Shown: in pieces, positions 20,869-28,418 of the stretch
Layout of the letters: every line of letters begins with the position of its first letter
Position numbering within the stretch: the first letter of the stretch is position 1
Virus record (IMG/VR): IMGVR_UViG_3300032180_000006
Coordinates: 1 to 64,000 of that record
Source of the DNA: a virus
Direction: 5' to 3' (one strand)
Length of the DNA: 64,000 bases
Program-made: the position numbers and the translations under genes
The notes under the pieces: model-generated
The model's database searches: none
What the model was told of the DNA's origin: nothing
The model's input: the letters and a program-made list of their open reading frames with translations, nothing else

Positions 20869-21337
20869 TATTCTGCTCTAGGTATTTTTCTTTCATTATT
20901 TCGTACGCTGCTGCCGCCTCTTTTTTGCTCTTAAAAGAACCGAGACGGACTTTACTATTGCCGCGAGTTATATATGCTTCCCACTGTTTTGAGCGTTTGT
21001 CCCAGCTAACGCCAGTAAACCCAGAAGTATTATGAGAGCGTAGTCCAACTTTTAAATACACCGTACTTCTTAATTCCAATACTAAATTTTCTTTACGAAA
21101 ATCCATCCTATTACTATTCTTAAAAACAACTTGTCGTTTATCGCCAGTCTTATCAACGCCCATAATAAATCGGGACAGCTGTGTCGTTACCTGTTTGTTA
21201 TTTGATTGTGAGACATTGATTACTGTGACATAAAATCCTCGTGTAATAGACACAGTCCATTTCTTTGTGCTTACTTTATCGAAATCATCATCATCAACAA
21301 TCGCAACGAACCCACGGTTTAACTGTATTTCCTTCAT
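20855..21337 (-). CDS. AP2-domain protein with degenerate HNH, homing endonuclease remnant
   Basis: The 160-residue product has the HNH-AP2 layout of phage homing endonucleases. The C-terminal AP2 domain is clear: SGFTGVSWDKRSKQWEAYIT followed by GSFKSKKEAAAAYE. The HNH part is eroded: where family members have VDHINGNKLDNR, this has VVFKNSNRMDFRKENL, so the catalytic histidine is missing. It probably binds DNA without cutting. Lower GC than its neighbours supports recent transfer. Overlaps the ligase stop by four bases. Confidence 0.75.
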   Translation of the reverse strand: MKEIQLNRGFVAIVDDDDFDKVSTKKWTVSITRGFYVTVINVSQSNNKQVTTQLSRFIMGVDKTGDKRQVVFKNSNRMDFRKENLVLELRSTVYLKVGLRSHNTSGFTGVSWDKRSKQWEAYITRGNSKVRLGSFKSKKEAAAAYEIMKEKYLEQNNATA

Positions 21338-22302
21338 ATATCTCTTTTATCGCGCAGCCCGGTGAATACCGGGTGACGCGGTTTATCCTTCATACCTATC
21401 TGTAGAAATTTGTAGCGTACGATTTTGCCAACAGCTTCGTCGCGGAAGTCCCAGAAGCTACGACGTTCTTCTGCACTGAACCCGGTACCGATGTTGAACG
21501 CTACCTTGGTCTTAAGGTCACGTACATGCAACGCGCCCATCGTACCGCCCGCCGTGCGGTTTGCTTTGTGCGTGCTGCGCTCGGTGTGTCCAAGTGCGTT
21601 GATAGTGGCTGTGTTTTCGTTGTGCAGCAATTCAAGCACGCCAAGGATACGTGCCTCACCATCCTTAAAGCGCTTCAACTTCAGCAGCCCGCCTTCGCGC
21701 AGAGTGCTTCGTCCCTGCTTATACTTGCCGAAAGGGTCGCGCATGCAGATACCTTCGTATCCTTCACCAAGGCAGAATCGCTCAAACCGTTGCAGCGCTT
21801 CAACATCGTCAATCTGCTGCTGCGGTACTTTTTGAAGGCAGCTTTGCACTAGACTACGATTATTTAAACGAATAGGCCAGTTCGGCAAGTCGTGACGTGC
21901 GCGTCTAATCAATTTATCTGCCCAAACTAATCGTTTATGAAAAGCCGTATGCTCAGCCTTAACGCCATAAAGAAGTTCGTGCGCGTCAATTACCCAAAAC
22001 GTCACTTCTGGCTTGCCATCAACGCTCATCACGGCGCTGCTGGTACGGCGGAACACAGCGCTACCATCGGCAGGCGGGCCAACTACAAGTTCACCGTCAA
22101 GCCCGTTGAGCCCAGCGCGGCCGAATATCTGCTGCACATAAGCATTCGGTATGAGTTTTAGATTCCTGCTCCACACCTGCCCGTGCTGCACCGTGGCGCG
22201 CACACCGTCCAGCTTAGGGCTTGCCAGCAGCGGGTAGAACAGCGTTGCCGGGTTAGTTACCTTGGCCGCGAGCATTGGTTTAAAGAACTGTAGTTTCGCC
22301 AT
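21334..22302 (-). CDS. ATP-dependent DNA ligase
   Basis: The 322-residue protein shows SPKLDGVRATV near residue 30 (motif I KxDGxR with the nucleotidyl lysine), WSRNLKLIPN, LDGELVV near 70 (motif III), VTFWVIDAHELL, EGYEGICMRDP near 185 (motif IV) and GLLKLKRFKDGEARI near 205 (motif V), then an OB-fold region ending RYKFLQIGMKDKPRHPVF. Size and order match T7-type ligases without a zinc finger. It seals nicks in replication, repair and recombination, using ATP. Confidence 0.93.
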   Translation of the reverse strand: MAKLQFFKPMLAAKVTNPATLFYPLLASPKLDGVRATVQHGQVWSRNLKLIPNAYVQQIFGRAGLNGLDGELVVGPPADGSAVFRRTSSAVMSVDGKPEVTFWVIDAHELLYGVKAEHTAFHKRLVWADKLIRRARHDLPNWPIRLNNRSLVQSCLQKVPQQQIDDVEALQRFERFCLGEGYEGICMRDPFGKYKQGRSTLREGGLLKLKRFKDGEARILGVLELLHNENTATINALGHTERSTHKANRTAGGTMGALHVRDLKTKVAFNIGTGFSAEERRSFWDFRDEAVGKIVRYKFLQIGMKDKPRHPVFTGLRDKRDI

Positions 22303-22537
22303 GTTTGTTATGCCAATCGTTATGTCTTTCTAAATCAAGTTTATCTATCAACGCACCGCACGTTAAGCAGTTATAGATCATGCGAATTCCTGCTACAACA
22401 CCAAAGTTAAACCGTTCTGTCACAGTGCAGGTTATAGGTGGTGGTATTTCAACGTACTCATGAAATCCAACCTGCTTCGGATTTTTGTGGATGCTGTTGT
22501 TTGGCGACATGTCGCACTTAGAACATTGGCCAATCAT
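22280..22537 (-). CDS. Hypothetical zinc-binding protein
   Basis: The 85-residue product has CSKCDMS near the start and YNCLTCGALIDKLDLERHND with WHNKH at the end, so a C2H2-type finger is probable. Overlaps the ligase start by 23 bases. Unknown function. Confidence 0.6.
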   Translation of the reverse strand: MIGQCSKCDMSPNNSIHKNPKQVGFHEYVEIPPPITCTVTERFNFGVVAGIRMIYNCLTCGALIDKLDLERHNDWHNKHGETTVL

Positions 22538-22818
22538 ATCTTTTCCTTAAGTCGTGTCACGATTACGCCATGCCACGGACGGTGAAAGAAACTTTGGTGC
22601 TGTGCGCATAAATTGACTTTAAGTGTTACGATGCCAACCACGCGACAAAGGTTCGTTCTTGCGCGAACTGCGCAGCATCTAATAAGGCGCGCACCATTCC
22701 ACGTAACAGCCGCGCATCCCGCTGTCATACACGCACCATCACAACCCAGCGCACGCAGCGCCAGTTCGCCTTCACCAGCCTGAACAGCCAACGCGGGCAG
22801 CCCTTGCGCCGATGCCAT
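22534..22818 (-). CDS. Cysteine-rich protein, possibly frameshifted with 22725-22940
   Basis: The 94-residue frame has cysteines GCDGACMTAGC, RCCAVRARTNLC and NLCAQHQ, spaced as in a small zinc domain (CC...C...C..H). TAAGG lies seven bases before the ATG. It overlaps the gene before it by 94 bases in another frame, which is unusual here. Confidence 0.5.
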   Translation of the reverse strand: MASAQGLPALAVQAGEGELALRALGCDGACMTAGCAAVTWNGARLIRCCAVRARTNLCRVVGIVTLKVNLCAQHQSFFHRPWHGVIVTRLKEKI

Positions 22819-22940
22819 GCCTGCGCCTTACCCTGCAAGCGCTGAGCTATTACATATATAGGTTGCCCGCCGTGGTCGGTACCTATAGGTTCGAGCGGTA
22901 TATCGCGGATGCCGTTGTTTCGCAGAACGGGTTGCTGCAT
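22725..22940 (-). CDS. Small protein, uncertain 3' end
   Basis: The first 40 residues (MQQPVLRNNGIRDIPLEPIG to AQRLQGKAQA) look like a real phage protein; the rest is tryptophan/arginine-rich and lies over the next gene. The two frames may be one gene split by a frameshift or sequencing error, giving about 130 residues. Confidence 0.45.
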   Translation of the reverse strand: MQQPVLRNNGIRDIPLEPIGTDHGGQPIYVIAQRLQGKAQAWHRRKGCPRWLFRLVKANWRCVRWVVMVRV

Positions 22941-23125
22941 TAAGTTTTCTCCTTGATTGTGTAGTATTGATGCAACCAGCCGATAAACCTATCAAGCGCG
23001 TCGCCATGTAATTCTGATGTTTCTTCCGGATCGTGAATGCCGTCTAGGTATTCTTTGATCAAATTTAACTGTTGCTTTTCTTGCTGCTCTTGTTCAATCT
23101 GTTCCTGCTCCGACTGGTTAGGCAT
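22940..23125 (-). CDS. Small acidic protein
   Basis: A 61-residue glutamine/glutamate-rich helical product (QSEQEQIEQEQQEKQQL) with FIGWLHQYYTIKEK at the end. Its start and stop codons share a base with both neighbours. Unknown. Confidence 0.6.
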   Translation of the reverse strand: MPNQSEQEQIEQEQQEKQQLNLIKEYLDGIHDPEETSELHGDALDRFIGWLHQYYTIKEKT

Positions 23126-23406
23126 TACTTCTTTTCCTTGTCGTTGCTGCGATTGTTGCGCGTGGTGCGATGCGTGCGCAGCAGCCCGCGCATGGACGTA
23201 ATTTCCTGCTGGAAGAACTGCGAAACTGATTGCGACCGATTGTAGCTTTCAATAATACGGTTGAACGCAGTCAAGTCCCACATATACACAGGGGCAGACC
23301 TAGTAAAGCGCTGTTGCGCGCCGTCAACGATACTACTCAACAGCAGCCCGCTATCCATCCACTGGTGCAGTTGAGCTGAAGTTAAATGTACCGTGTTCTT
23401 AGACAT
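23125..23406 (-). CDS. Hypothetical protein
   Basis: The 93-residue product has LTSAQLHQWMDSGLL near the start and a basic C-terminus (RTHRTTRNNRSNDKEKK). The start resembles a small helix-turn-helix but is not conclusive. Coupled to both neighbours. Confidence 0.6.
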   Translation of the reverse strand: MSKNTVHLTSAQLHQWMDSGLLLSSIVDGAQQRFTRSAPVYMWDLTAFNRIIESYNRSQSVSQFFQQEITSMRGLLRTHRTTRNNRSNDKEKK

Positions 23407-23809
23407 GCGCGGCTCGTACTTTCTCTACGTTCGGTTTATCGCTTTTAAATCGACCGCTGCGCGTTGTTTCTACGACGAACGTGGTATGTGCATAGGCGCG
23501 CTGGGTGGCCAGATACTGCGACTTGCGATTAAACACTGGTCGCTTCTCATGGTCAACGACAGGTATCATTTCATTTTCGCAAAGCCAGTTGCGTTTTCCA
23601 AACTGGTCAGTCACCAGATACCCGTACTCATCACCGCGCCGCCAGTGCGTAATCATGGTAACGTAGCCTTCGCGCTGGCAGGCGCGCACTTCTCGCCGCC
23701 CTGTTTCTGGGTTAGCTGAAAGTGAAACCGTTACGCACGGCGTATTTTCGTGATGCTCATGTAGCAGGTAGGTAACAATCTGGAACATGCTGAATTGTGG
23801 TCGATTCAC
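23399..23809 (-). CDS. Hypothetical protein, GTG start
   Basis: A 136-residue product starting GTG (MNRPQFSMFQIVTYLLHE). The GTG overlaps the TGA of the small gene upstream. Beta-rich with YVTMITHWRRGDEYGYLV and a lysine-rich tail. No family recognised. Confidence 0.65.
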   Translation of the reverse strand: MNRPQFSMFQIVTYLLHEHHENTPCVTVSLSANPETGRREVRACQREGYVTMITHWRRGDEYGYLVTDQFGKRNWLCENEMIPVVDHEKRPVFNRKSQYLATQRAYAHTTFVVETTRSGRFKSDKPNVEKVRAAHV

Positions 23810-23967
23810 GAGCGTCCTTTCTTTATAAGGTCATTGAGTTTGTCGTTCAGATTTATAGTCAGTTTAGCCAATGCTTCAAAGAATTCGGCAATGGCTAGAT
23901 TTTTTAAAGACTCGCCGCTAACACCTGCATCATACTTTTCTCTTATGCTTTTGTTTAGGTTTGGCAT
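23806..23967 (-). CDS. Small helical protein, 53 residues
   Basis: MPNLNKSIREKYDAGV... to DLIKKGRS, two amphipathic helices, preceded by AAGGAGGG, one of the best ribosome binding sites in the window. Overlaps the next gene by four bases. Unknown. Confidence 0.65.
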   Translation of the reverse strand: MPNLNKSIREKYDAGVSGESLKNLAIAEFFEALAKLTINLNDKLNDLIKKGRS

Positions 23968-23997
23968 CAGTCTAACCCTCCTTGTGTTGGTAGTTAC

Positions 23998-24402
23998 CTA
24001 CCATTTCATTCCTTTTAATTTGACAACGAAAGCAGCGTACCCACCGAATTCATTTACAAAGGCGCGAATACGTTGTTCTTGTTTTGCAAATTCCTGCGTC
24101 GCATCTGTCTCAGCCTGCATCAATTCGCGTTTCAAACGTGCGACACGTTGAGCAGCAGTTTCGCGGGACTTACGTTGAGAAGTCCCATAACGAGCGCGAA
24201 ATGCTCGTCTACGCGGACACTCTAGCAACCTTGCGATTGCCGAAATGTACCCTGTTAAACTTGTTTGCCGTTCTGCGCCTAAAGAGATACCGCAAAGTTC
24301 AGCAACATCCTTATTTTGCAGCGAATGGTCGTTGTAGGCTTCCCGAAAGGTTGCTAATTTATCGGGGTTATCAGTTATCCATTGACTAGCGCTCGTGCTC
24401 AT
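23998..24402 (-). CDS. Hypothetical protein with coiled coil
   Basis: The 134-residue product starts MSTSASQWITDNPDKLAT, has NKDVAELCGISLG (a possible helix-turn-helix) and a basic coiled coil (TAAQRVARLKRELMQAETDA). It may bind DNA. ATGA overlap with the upstream gene. Confidence 0.6.
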   Translation of the reverse strand: MSTSASQWITDNPDKLATFREAYNDHSLQNKDVAELCGISLGAERQTSLTGYISAIARLLECPRRRAFRARYGTSQRKSRETAAQRVARLKRELMQAETDATQEFAKQEQRIRAFVNEFGGYAAFVVKLKGMKW

Positions 24403-24821
24403 TTGAATAGCTCCTTTATATCCAAGTTAATCAGCTCTTCATATACCTGCACCATGTACCAGCATTCAGGCATATCATCCAGCCATGCAGCGCCGCGTTC
24501 GTCTTCCATGAACTGGAACACAAGACTGCTGACTATGTGCATGTCTGGATGGTTGTAGCGTTCTCCCGTTGGCAAGGTGCGGCTTAGGTCGGCCTCAAGC
24601 ACCGTAGCGGCCATGCGACGCAGCAGCGCCGTGTAGTCGTCCACAATCTGCTGGTTAAAACGCCGCACGCCTATCACGGCCAGCAGCACCACGGTCGGCA
24701 GCAGGTCCACGGGCAGACGTTCAACCTGCATAACCTGCCCAGCAGCCAGCGCCGTTATAAGGTTGCTGCGGTTGACCGGATTGTAGATGCCGCTAAGGAA
24801 GTGCTCGGTTTGCGGTGTCAT
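24399..24821 (-). CDS. Hypothetical protein
   Basis: Start at MTPQTEHFLSGIYNPVNRS immediately after the upstream stop; a longer frame reads back into the gene before. The 140-residue product is helical with NQQIVDDYTALLRRMAATVL and acidic C-terminal CWYMVQVYEELINLDIKEL. Unknown. Confidence 0.6.
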   Translation of the reverse strand: MTPQTEHFLSGIYNPVNRSNLITALAAGQVMQVERLPVDLLPTVVLLAVIGVRRFNQQIVDDYTALLRRMAATVLEADLSRTLPTGERYNHPDMHIVSSLVFQFMEDERGAAWLDDMPECWYMVQVYEELINLDIKELFK

Positions 24822-24822
24822 A

Positions 24823-25092
24823 TTAGTACTCGTAGCATCCACCCACGCATGCTTCCGGGTCTTTGCAGTAGCCATTGCATTTTTTGTTTGACTTTGCTTT
24901 TTTCGGCGTTTGAGTTGGCATCGCAATGCACTTGCGCAACAATACGTTCAAGTGCCGGATGGTTACGTTGTAACTTTCATTGCCGCGTGTCTCTTTGGCA
25001 AGACGCGCCACAAGCTGGACGGCTTTCTGTTTACCAAGTTCTTCAATCATGATGAAAGAAACCTTGGCGAGTGTGGCTTTACTTGCTGGCAT
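24823..25092 (-). CDS. Hypothetical protein with C-terminal cysteine knuckle
   Basis: The 89-residue product has a helical first half (IMIEELGKQKAVQLVARLAK) and a cysteine-rich end (CNGYCKDPEACVGGCYEY) with four cysteines, so a metal site or disulfides are possible. Unknown. Confidence 0.6.
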   Translation of the reverse strand: MPASKATLAKVSFIMIEELGKQKAVQLVARLAKETRGNESYNVTIRHLNVLLRKCIAMPTQTPKKAKSNKKCNGYCKDPEACVGGCYEY

Positions 25093-25369
25093 GTCCCGTC
25101 CTCCACTTCATTCTAATAGCAATAACAACTTTCTCAGCCCGCCAGCCATCACGCATCAGTGCTTCTTTGCTCATACCTGTTCCCATCATGCGTGTTCTAG
25201 ATACGTACCGCCACAAGGCAGCGCGGTCAGTAGCTACCGCGTATACAACACCAGCGGGCTTACCGGGCTTTGTACTGCGCCGTACGAGCATCCATAGATG
25301 ACCTTCATCCATGATTCGCAGACTGCCTTCCACGTGCATCGGTTCTAGTAATTTTAGGTCATTTGCCAC
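25079..25369 (-). CDS. Hypothetical protein
   Basis: The 96-residue product has a beta-rich middle (GHLWMLVRRSTKPGKPAGVV) and a helix (RAALWRYVSRTRMMGTGMS). Overlaps both neighbours by about a dozen bases. No family recognised. Confidence 0.6.
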   Translation of the reverse strand: MANDLKLLEPMHVEGSLRIMDEGHLWMLVRRSTKPGKPAGVVYAVATDRAALWRYVSRTRMMGTGMSKEALMRDGWRAEKVVIAIRMKWRTGHASK

Positions 25370-25742
25370 GGCGCACCGCCTGCTTGAATTTGTATTTGCG
25401 TAATTCAGTACGTAGGGGAAAGTGACCTTTAAGGTTGTCGTTCACAAAGTTCCGTACCGTGCGCGTAGAACGAAACCAAGATGTTATCAGCTCATCTACA
25501 GCCTGTTCAAGCGTTGATTCAGTGCTGGTCAATAGAATTTCAAAGTCCTTAGGGTCCCTACCATTGTAGCGCTTCAGGCTGGCGTAGAACTGTCCCGGTT
25601 CGTCGCCATTATACGGAAGAAAAGCAATTTGGATACCGGGTGACAGCTTGTCACGAGGGTAGAGTTCAGTTAAGGCTTGCAAGAACAGAGCCAGCTTACT
25701 CTGCTTCGCAGGTTTAGCACGACGCTTCTTTGCGCGCTGCAT
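25359..25742 (-). CDS. Hypothetical basic protein
   Basis: A 127-residue product with lysine/arginine-rich ends (MQRAKKRRAKPAKQSKLALF, KFKQAVRRGK) and a helical core (TLEQAVDELITSWF). Possibly DNA or RNA binding. First gene after promoter P2. Confidence 0.6.
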   Translation of the reverse strand: MQRAKKRRAKPAKQSKLALFLQALTELYPRDKLSPGIQIAFLPYNGDEPGQFYASLKRYNGRDPKDFEILLTSTESTLEQAVDELITSWFRSTRTVRNFVNDNLKGHFPLRTELRKYKFKQAVRRGK

Positions 25743-25775
25743 GTTTCTTACCTCGGTTGTAGGATTGATGCGCCT

Positions 25776-25804
25776 ATTATACGCCTGTAACTACACAGAT
25801 ACAA
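25776..25804 (-). promoter_or_regulatory. Strong candidate promoter (P2)
   Basis: Minus strand TTGTAT, 17 bases CTGTGTAGTTACAGGCG, TATAAT. The spacer carries TGTAGTTACAGGCG, nearly the same as in P3. Its upstream half lies inside the Nudix stop region. Confidence 0.65.
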
Positions 25805-26426
25805 CAGGTTTGTTTATCAATCTGTAGTTCTCCATCATCTGGTAGTTCAACACCACGTCCTGATCAATATCCAGTGCCATACGCAGCAGCCACGGCAGAT
25901 TAGGGATTGAATTCTGCGTTGTAATGTGATTGATGTTCTCCGTTGTGATTTGCTCGTGTTCCAAACTACGCAACGCCATGAAAGGTTGCATGGTTTGCGC
26001 AAACCCGCGCAGGAAGTGACATTCGTAACTGCGATCTGGATTTCCAGTTCGCACCTGCTTACCGTACACGGTGCAATAGTGTTGCCAATTCACAAACTCA
26101 ACGCTGGTTTCTTCCTTGAACTCACGTATCTGTGCCTGCAACGGTGTTTCAAGTTTGTCGTAAGTGTACTTCGTGCATACATGCTTCAGCATATGTCTAT
26201 TTTTATAGCACTCAGTACAGCCATAGGGTTGATTCGGCATATAGCGCAGCATGTGTACACTTTCAATATGAAAGCAATCACCACACAACCTTTCAATCTT
26301 GCCGCCGATACCGTTCAGCAGACCCGCTTGCCATGCTGGTTTCTGCTTGCGCACCAGCGCCACCAGCATCAAGGGCTTGTGAATAAGAAAACCGCAGACG
26401 TTAAGAAAACCGCAGACGTAGTTCAT
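25791..26426 (-). CDS. Nudix hydrolase with a cysteine-rich insert inside the Nudix box
   Basis: The 211-residue protein has PAWQAGLLNGIGGKIE near residue 30, the start of the Nudix box, and LETPLQAQIREFKEETSVEF near 95, its end with REFKEE. Between them sit about 50 residues with CGDC and CTEC, a probable zinc ribbon, where the family normally has only a short loop. The catalytic GGKIE and REFKEE are both kept, so the enzyme should hydrolyse a nucleoside diphosphate-linked substrate. The N-terminus contains a duplicated VCGFLN hexapeptide from an 18-bp tandem repeat. Confidence 0.8.
   Translation of the reverse strand: MNYVCGFLNVCGFLIHKPLMLVALVRKQKPAWQAGLLNGIGGKIERLCGDCFHIESVHMLRYMPNQPYGCTECYKNRHMLKHVCTKYTYDKLETPLQAQIREFKEETSVEFVNWQHYCTVYGKQVRTGNPDRSYECHFLRGFAQTMQPFMALRSLEHEQITTENINHITTQNSIPNLPWLLRMALDIDQDVVLNYQMMENYRLINKPVVSV
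26384..26419 (-). repeat. Tandem 18-bp duplication in the Nudix start
   Basis: Two exact, adjacent copies of TAAGAAAACCGCAGACGT, each encoding six residues in frame. Replication slippage is the likely origin. Confidence 0.95.
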
Positions 26427-26693
26427 TCAAAACAACCTTTCAAATACATGAAACACAAGTCTGTCAAATAAAACCGTGCCTATGTATTGTTTCTTGATAA
26501 TAGGAGCTATTGGATGCCCGGTGCCGCGTATCTCAAAATGTCTATGCTCCTTTGTTTTCTCTAGTGGATCAACTTCAGCCCACACGCAAACATCGCCAGC
26601 CTGCGTATTTACATGCAAAATCTTCGCGCCCATCGGCATGTCAATCGTTTGCGAATCAGCAACCTTCAATGTGAATTTCCAGATTGTTGTCAT
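26427..26693 (-). CDS. DUF7352-like protein
   Basis: Start at MTTIWKFTLKVADSQTIDMP; earlier codons belong to the previous gene. The 88 residues match a small beta-sandwich-like phage family (IDMP.GAKILHV..Q.GDVCVWAEVDP...K..R.F.I.GTGHPI). Function unknown. Its ATG overlaps the TGA upstream. Confidence 0.75.
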   Translation of the reverse strand: MTTIWKFTLKVADSQTIDMPMGAKILHVNTQAGDVCVWAEVDPLEKTKEHRHFEIRGTGHPIAPIIKKQYIGTVLFDRLVFHVFERLF

Positions 26694-26845
26694 TGCTCTA
26701 ACTCCTTGATAGCAGCATAGATTGCCAGTACCACATCGGCGACAGCGCCGCTGCACGTCCAACCTCGACTTCGTACAAAATACTTGGTCTTAAGTATATT
26801 GAAGATTTGCTTCAAACTACCAAGTTCTTCTTCCTGTTTTGTCAT
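26690..26845 (-). CDS. Small 51-residue protein
   Basis: MTKQEEELGSLKQIFNILK... preceded by GGAGGAG. Helical with VADVVLAIYAAIKELEQ at the end. Overlaps the DUF7352 gene by four bases, so translation is coupled. Unknown. Confidence 0.6.
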   Translation of the reverse strand: MTKQEEELGSLKQIFNILKTKYFVRSRGWTCSGAVADVVLAIYAAIKELEQ

Positions 26846-27069
26846 TTCGCTCCTCCTACAAAACCCGGCATACGTTCAACCGGGTTGGCTGCTTCTACAT
26901 TGTTATTGCGCAGTACCACTTCAATTCCTCTGTATCGCGTGCGCGTGCCTCGTTTAAGATTCCAGCGCAGCGCATCAACGTCAGTACCATACAACTTGCC
27001 AAACGGCAACCAGTCTTTAACTTCATCGTTCCACACTTCAATCGTACGGTCTGGCCCGCGTCTCATCAT
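26842..27069 (-). CDS. Hypothetical protein
   Basis: Start at the ATGATG (MMRRGPDRTIEVWND) that overlaps the J-domain stop, giving 75 residues. A short beta-rich protein with VDALRWNLKRGTRTRYRGIE. Unknown. Confidence 0.6.
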   Translation of the reverse strand: MMRRGPDRTIEVWNDEVKDWLPFGKLYGTDVDALRWNLKRGTRTRYRGIEVVLRNNNVEAANPVERMPGFVGGAK

Positions 27070-27509
27070 ACGCACCCTCTTCCTTCGCATTTCGCGCATG
27101 CGCTGCGGTTAGATTTCTTAAAATCGGAATTCGTCTTACCTTTACCGTTGCAGCTAGAGCACCAGCGCAGCCCGCCAAGTTGCAGCTTAGTATCGTACGT
27201 CTTGCGCAATGCCCTATCGCGCAGTGTTGCTCGCGCCTCAGTAAGCTGAGCGAACTGTACTGTAGCTTCACATACCGGGCATCCACGCTGTCGCCCACCT
27301 GCTACACAGTCAGCATGCGTGCGCCGTGCACCAGCCCATTGAAGCACTTTGTCTGGATGTAATTTTTCAGCCAGCTCTTTGAACCGCGCTTCAATCTGCT
27401 CTAGTGTGGCCGCTACAGGTACGCCAAGCAGCCCGTAGTAAGTGGTTGCGTACAAGGCGGATTGTATGTGTGTAGTTTTGCCTGCTTGGCGTGCGCCGCC
27501 GAACTTCAT
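27066..27509 (-). CDS. J-domain (DnaJ-like) co-chaperone with zinc cluster
   Basis: Start at MKFGGARQAGKTTHIQSAL (147 residues). It has YYGLLGVPVAATLEQIEARF then ELAEKLHPDKV, a J-domain helix II with the HPD motif, and a late CSSCNGKGKTNSDFKKSNRS with CAKCEGRGC, half of a DnaJ zinc-binding domain (CxxCxGxG). A cysteine-bearing insert lies between HPD and helix III. It would stimulate host DnaK on a phage or host client. Confidence 0.8.
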   Translation of the reverse strand: MKFGGARQAGKTTHIQSALYATTYYGLLGVPVAATLEQIEARFKELAEKLHPDKVLQWAGARRTHADCVAGGRQRGCPVCEATVQFAQLTEARATLRDRALRKTYDTKLQLGGLRWCSSCNGKGKTNSDFKKSNRSACAKCEGRGCV

Positions 27510-27781
27510 CGCAGCACCCGCGCTCGTATGTAAGTATCGTGAGGTAGATTCAACGGCAACGGCTCCCACGTCTTGCCGTTGTCAAAACTGAATTCAAGCA
27601 CACTGCCTTCAGGCCAGTACAATTCTGGTACTTGCGGTTTACCATCTACCGCAACACTTAGTCGCGTAACGGGTGAAGGTTTTTCTAACTGCGTTCTGGG
27701 CCAGACTGCATACATAATGGCCGCACATACCAGCACGGCCAGCGCCAGCGACCATCCCCAACTATTTCTTTCCGATTGCAT
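27506..27781 (-). CDS. Membrane-anchored protein
   Basis: Start at MQSERNSWGWSLALAVLVC; residues 8-25 are a single membrane span, with a periplasmic or cytoplasmic beta-rich tail (VTRLSVAVDGKPQVPELYWP, PHDTYIRARVLR). 91 residues, ATGA overlap with the J-domain gene. Unknown. Confidence 0.6.
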   Translation of the reverse strand: MQSERNSWGWSLALAVLVCAAIMYAVWPRTQLEKPSPVTRLSVAVDGKPQVPELYWPEGSVLEFSFDNGKTWEPLPLNLPHDTYIRARVLR

Positions 27782-27938
27782 CTTGCAATTCCTTTCGTCG
27801 TTTGGCAAGTTTGATTTTCATTGTATACCAGCGTTCAATGCTGGCATGCGCTACCGACACCGCTGCGTAGAACAAGAACCCAGCACCGAAGGTGTAATGC
27901 AGCGCGCTGACTAGGTACTGCAAAGGCTTGTCGGTCAT
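27762..27938 (-). CDS. Small membrane protein, 58 residues
   Basis: MTDKPLQYLVSALHYTFGAG then FLFYAAVSVAHA, one membrane span followed by a basic tail (KIKLAKRRKELQ). TGGAGCTGA lies before the ATG. It overlaps the previous gene by 20 bases. Confidence 0.55.
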   Translation of the reverse strand: MTDKPLQYLVSALHYTFGAGFLFYAAVSVAHASIERWYTMKIKLAKRRKELQDAIGKK

Positions 27939-28087
27939 TTCAGCTCCACGCAGGTTGCGTTCACAAAGCGATCATGCCAGTAGTTCGCTTCCTGCGTAGC
28001 CTGCTGAGCTACCTTAACTCCCTTATGTAGTGTAAACAGCAAAAACACCAACAGGATTGTACCTAACACAATAATAAGTGGTTTCAT
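27935..28087 (-). CDS. Small membrane protein, 50 residues
   Basis: MKPLIIVLGTILLVFLLFTL is a strong membrane span; the rest is short and polar with one cysteine (NATCVELK). ATGA overlap with the next gene. With the two genes after it, this makes three small membrane proteins in a row. Confidence 0.6.
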   Translation of the reverse strand: MKPLIIVLGTILLVFLLFTLHKGVKVAQQATQEANYWHDRFVNATCVELK

Positions 28088-28094
28088 TCAAAAC

Positions 28095-28388
28095 CTATCC
28101 TTTCCTGCTGAACGCTCCGCCGCGGAATACACTCAGCATTCTACCCATGATCTTACCGAACTTACTGCGCTGTGCAGCGGGCTGCTTCAGCTCTTTCTTC
28201 GCCTGCTGACGCTCTGTGTCCTGGCGCTGCTTGGTTGTGTTGTCAAACAAAGTTTGCAGGAAGGCACGCTTGCGCGCTCCAGGTGCTTCGCTCTGTTGGT
28301 TGTTGTAGCTGCCATACTTGCGAGTCTGCGCACGCCTGCGCTTAACAGCGCCGATGCGCGGGCTGGTGTTACATACGTTTGTACTCAT
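28095..28388 (-). CDS. Basic hypothetical protein
   Basis: A 97-residue, arginine/lysine-rich product (KRRRAQTRKYGSYNNQQ, RKRAFLQTLFDNTTKQRQD) ending KIMGRMLSVFRGGAFSRKG. Possibly disordered and nucleic acid binding. First gene after promoter P4. Confidence 0.6.
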   Translation of the reverse strand: MSTNVCNTSPRIGAVKRRRAQTRKYGSYNNQQSEAPGARKRAFLQTLFDNTTKQRQDTERQQAKKELKQPAAQRSKFGKIMGRMLSVFRGGAFSRKG

Positions 28389-28418
28389 ATCCCTCCATAG
28401 ATTTGTGTGATGGCGAAC

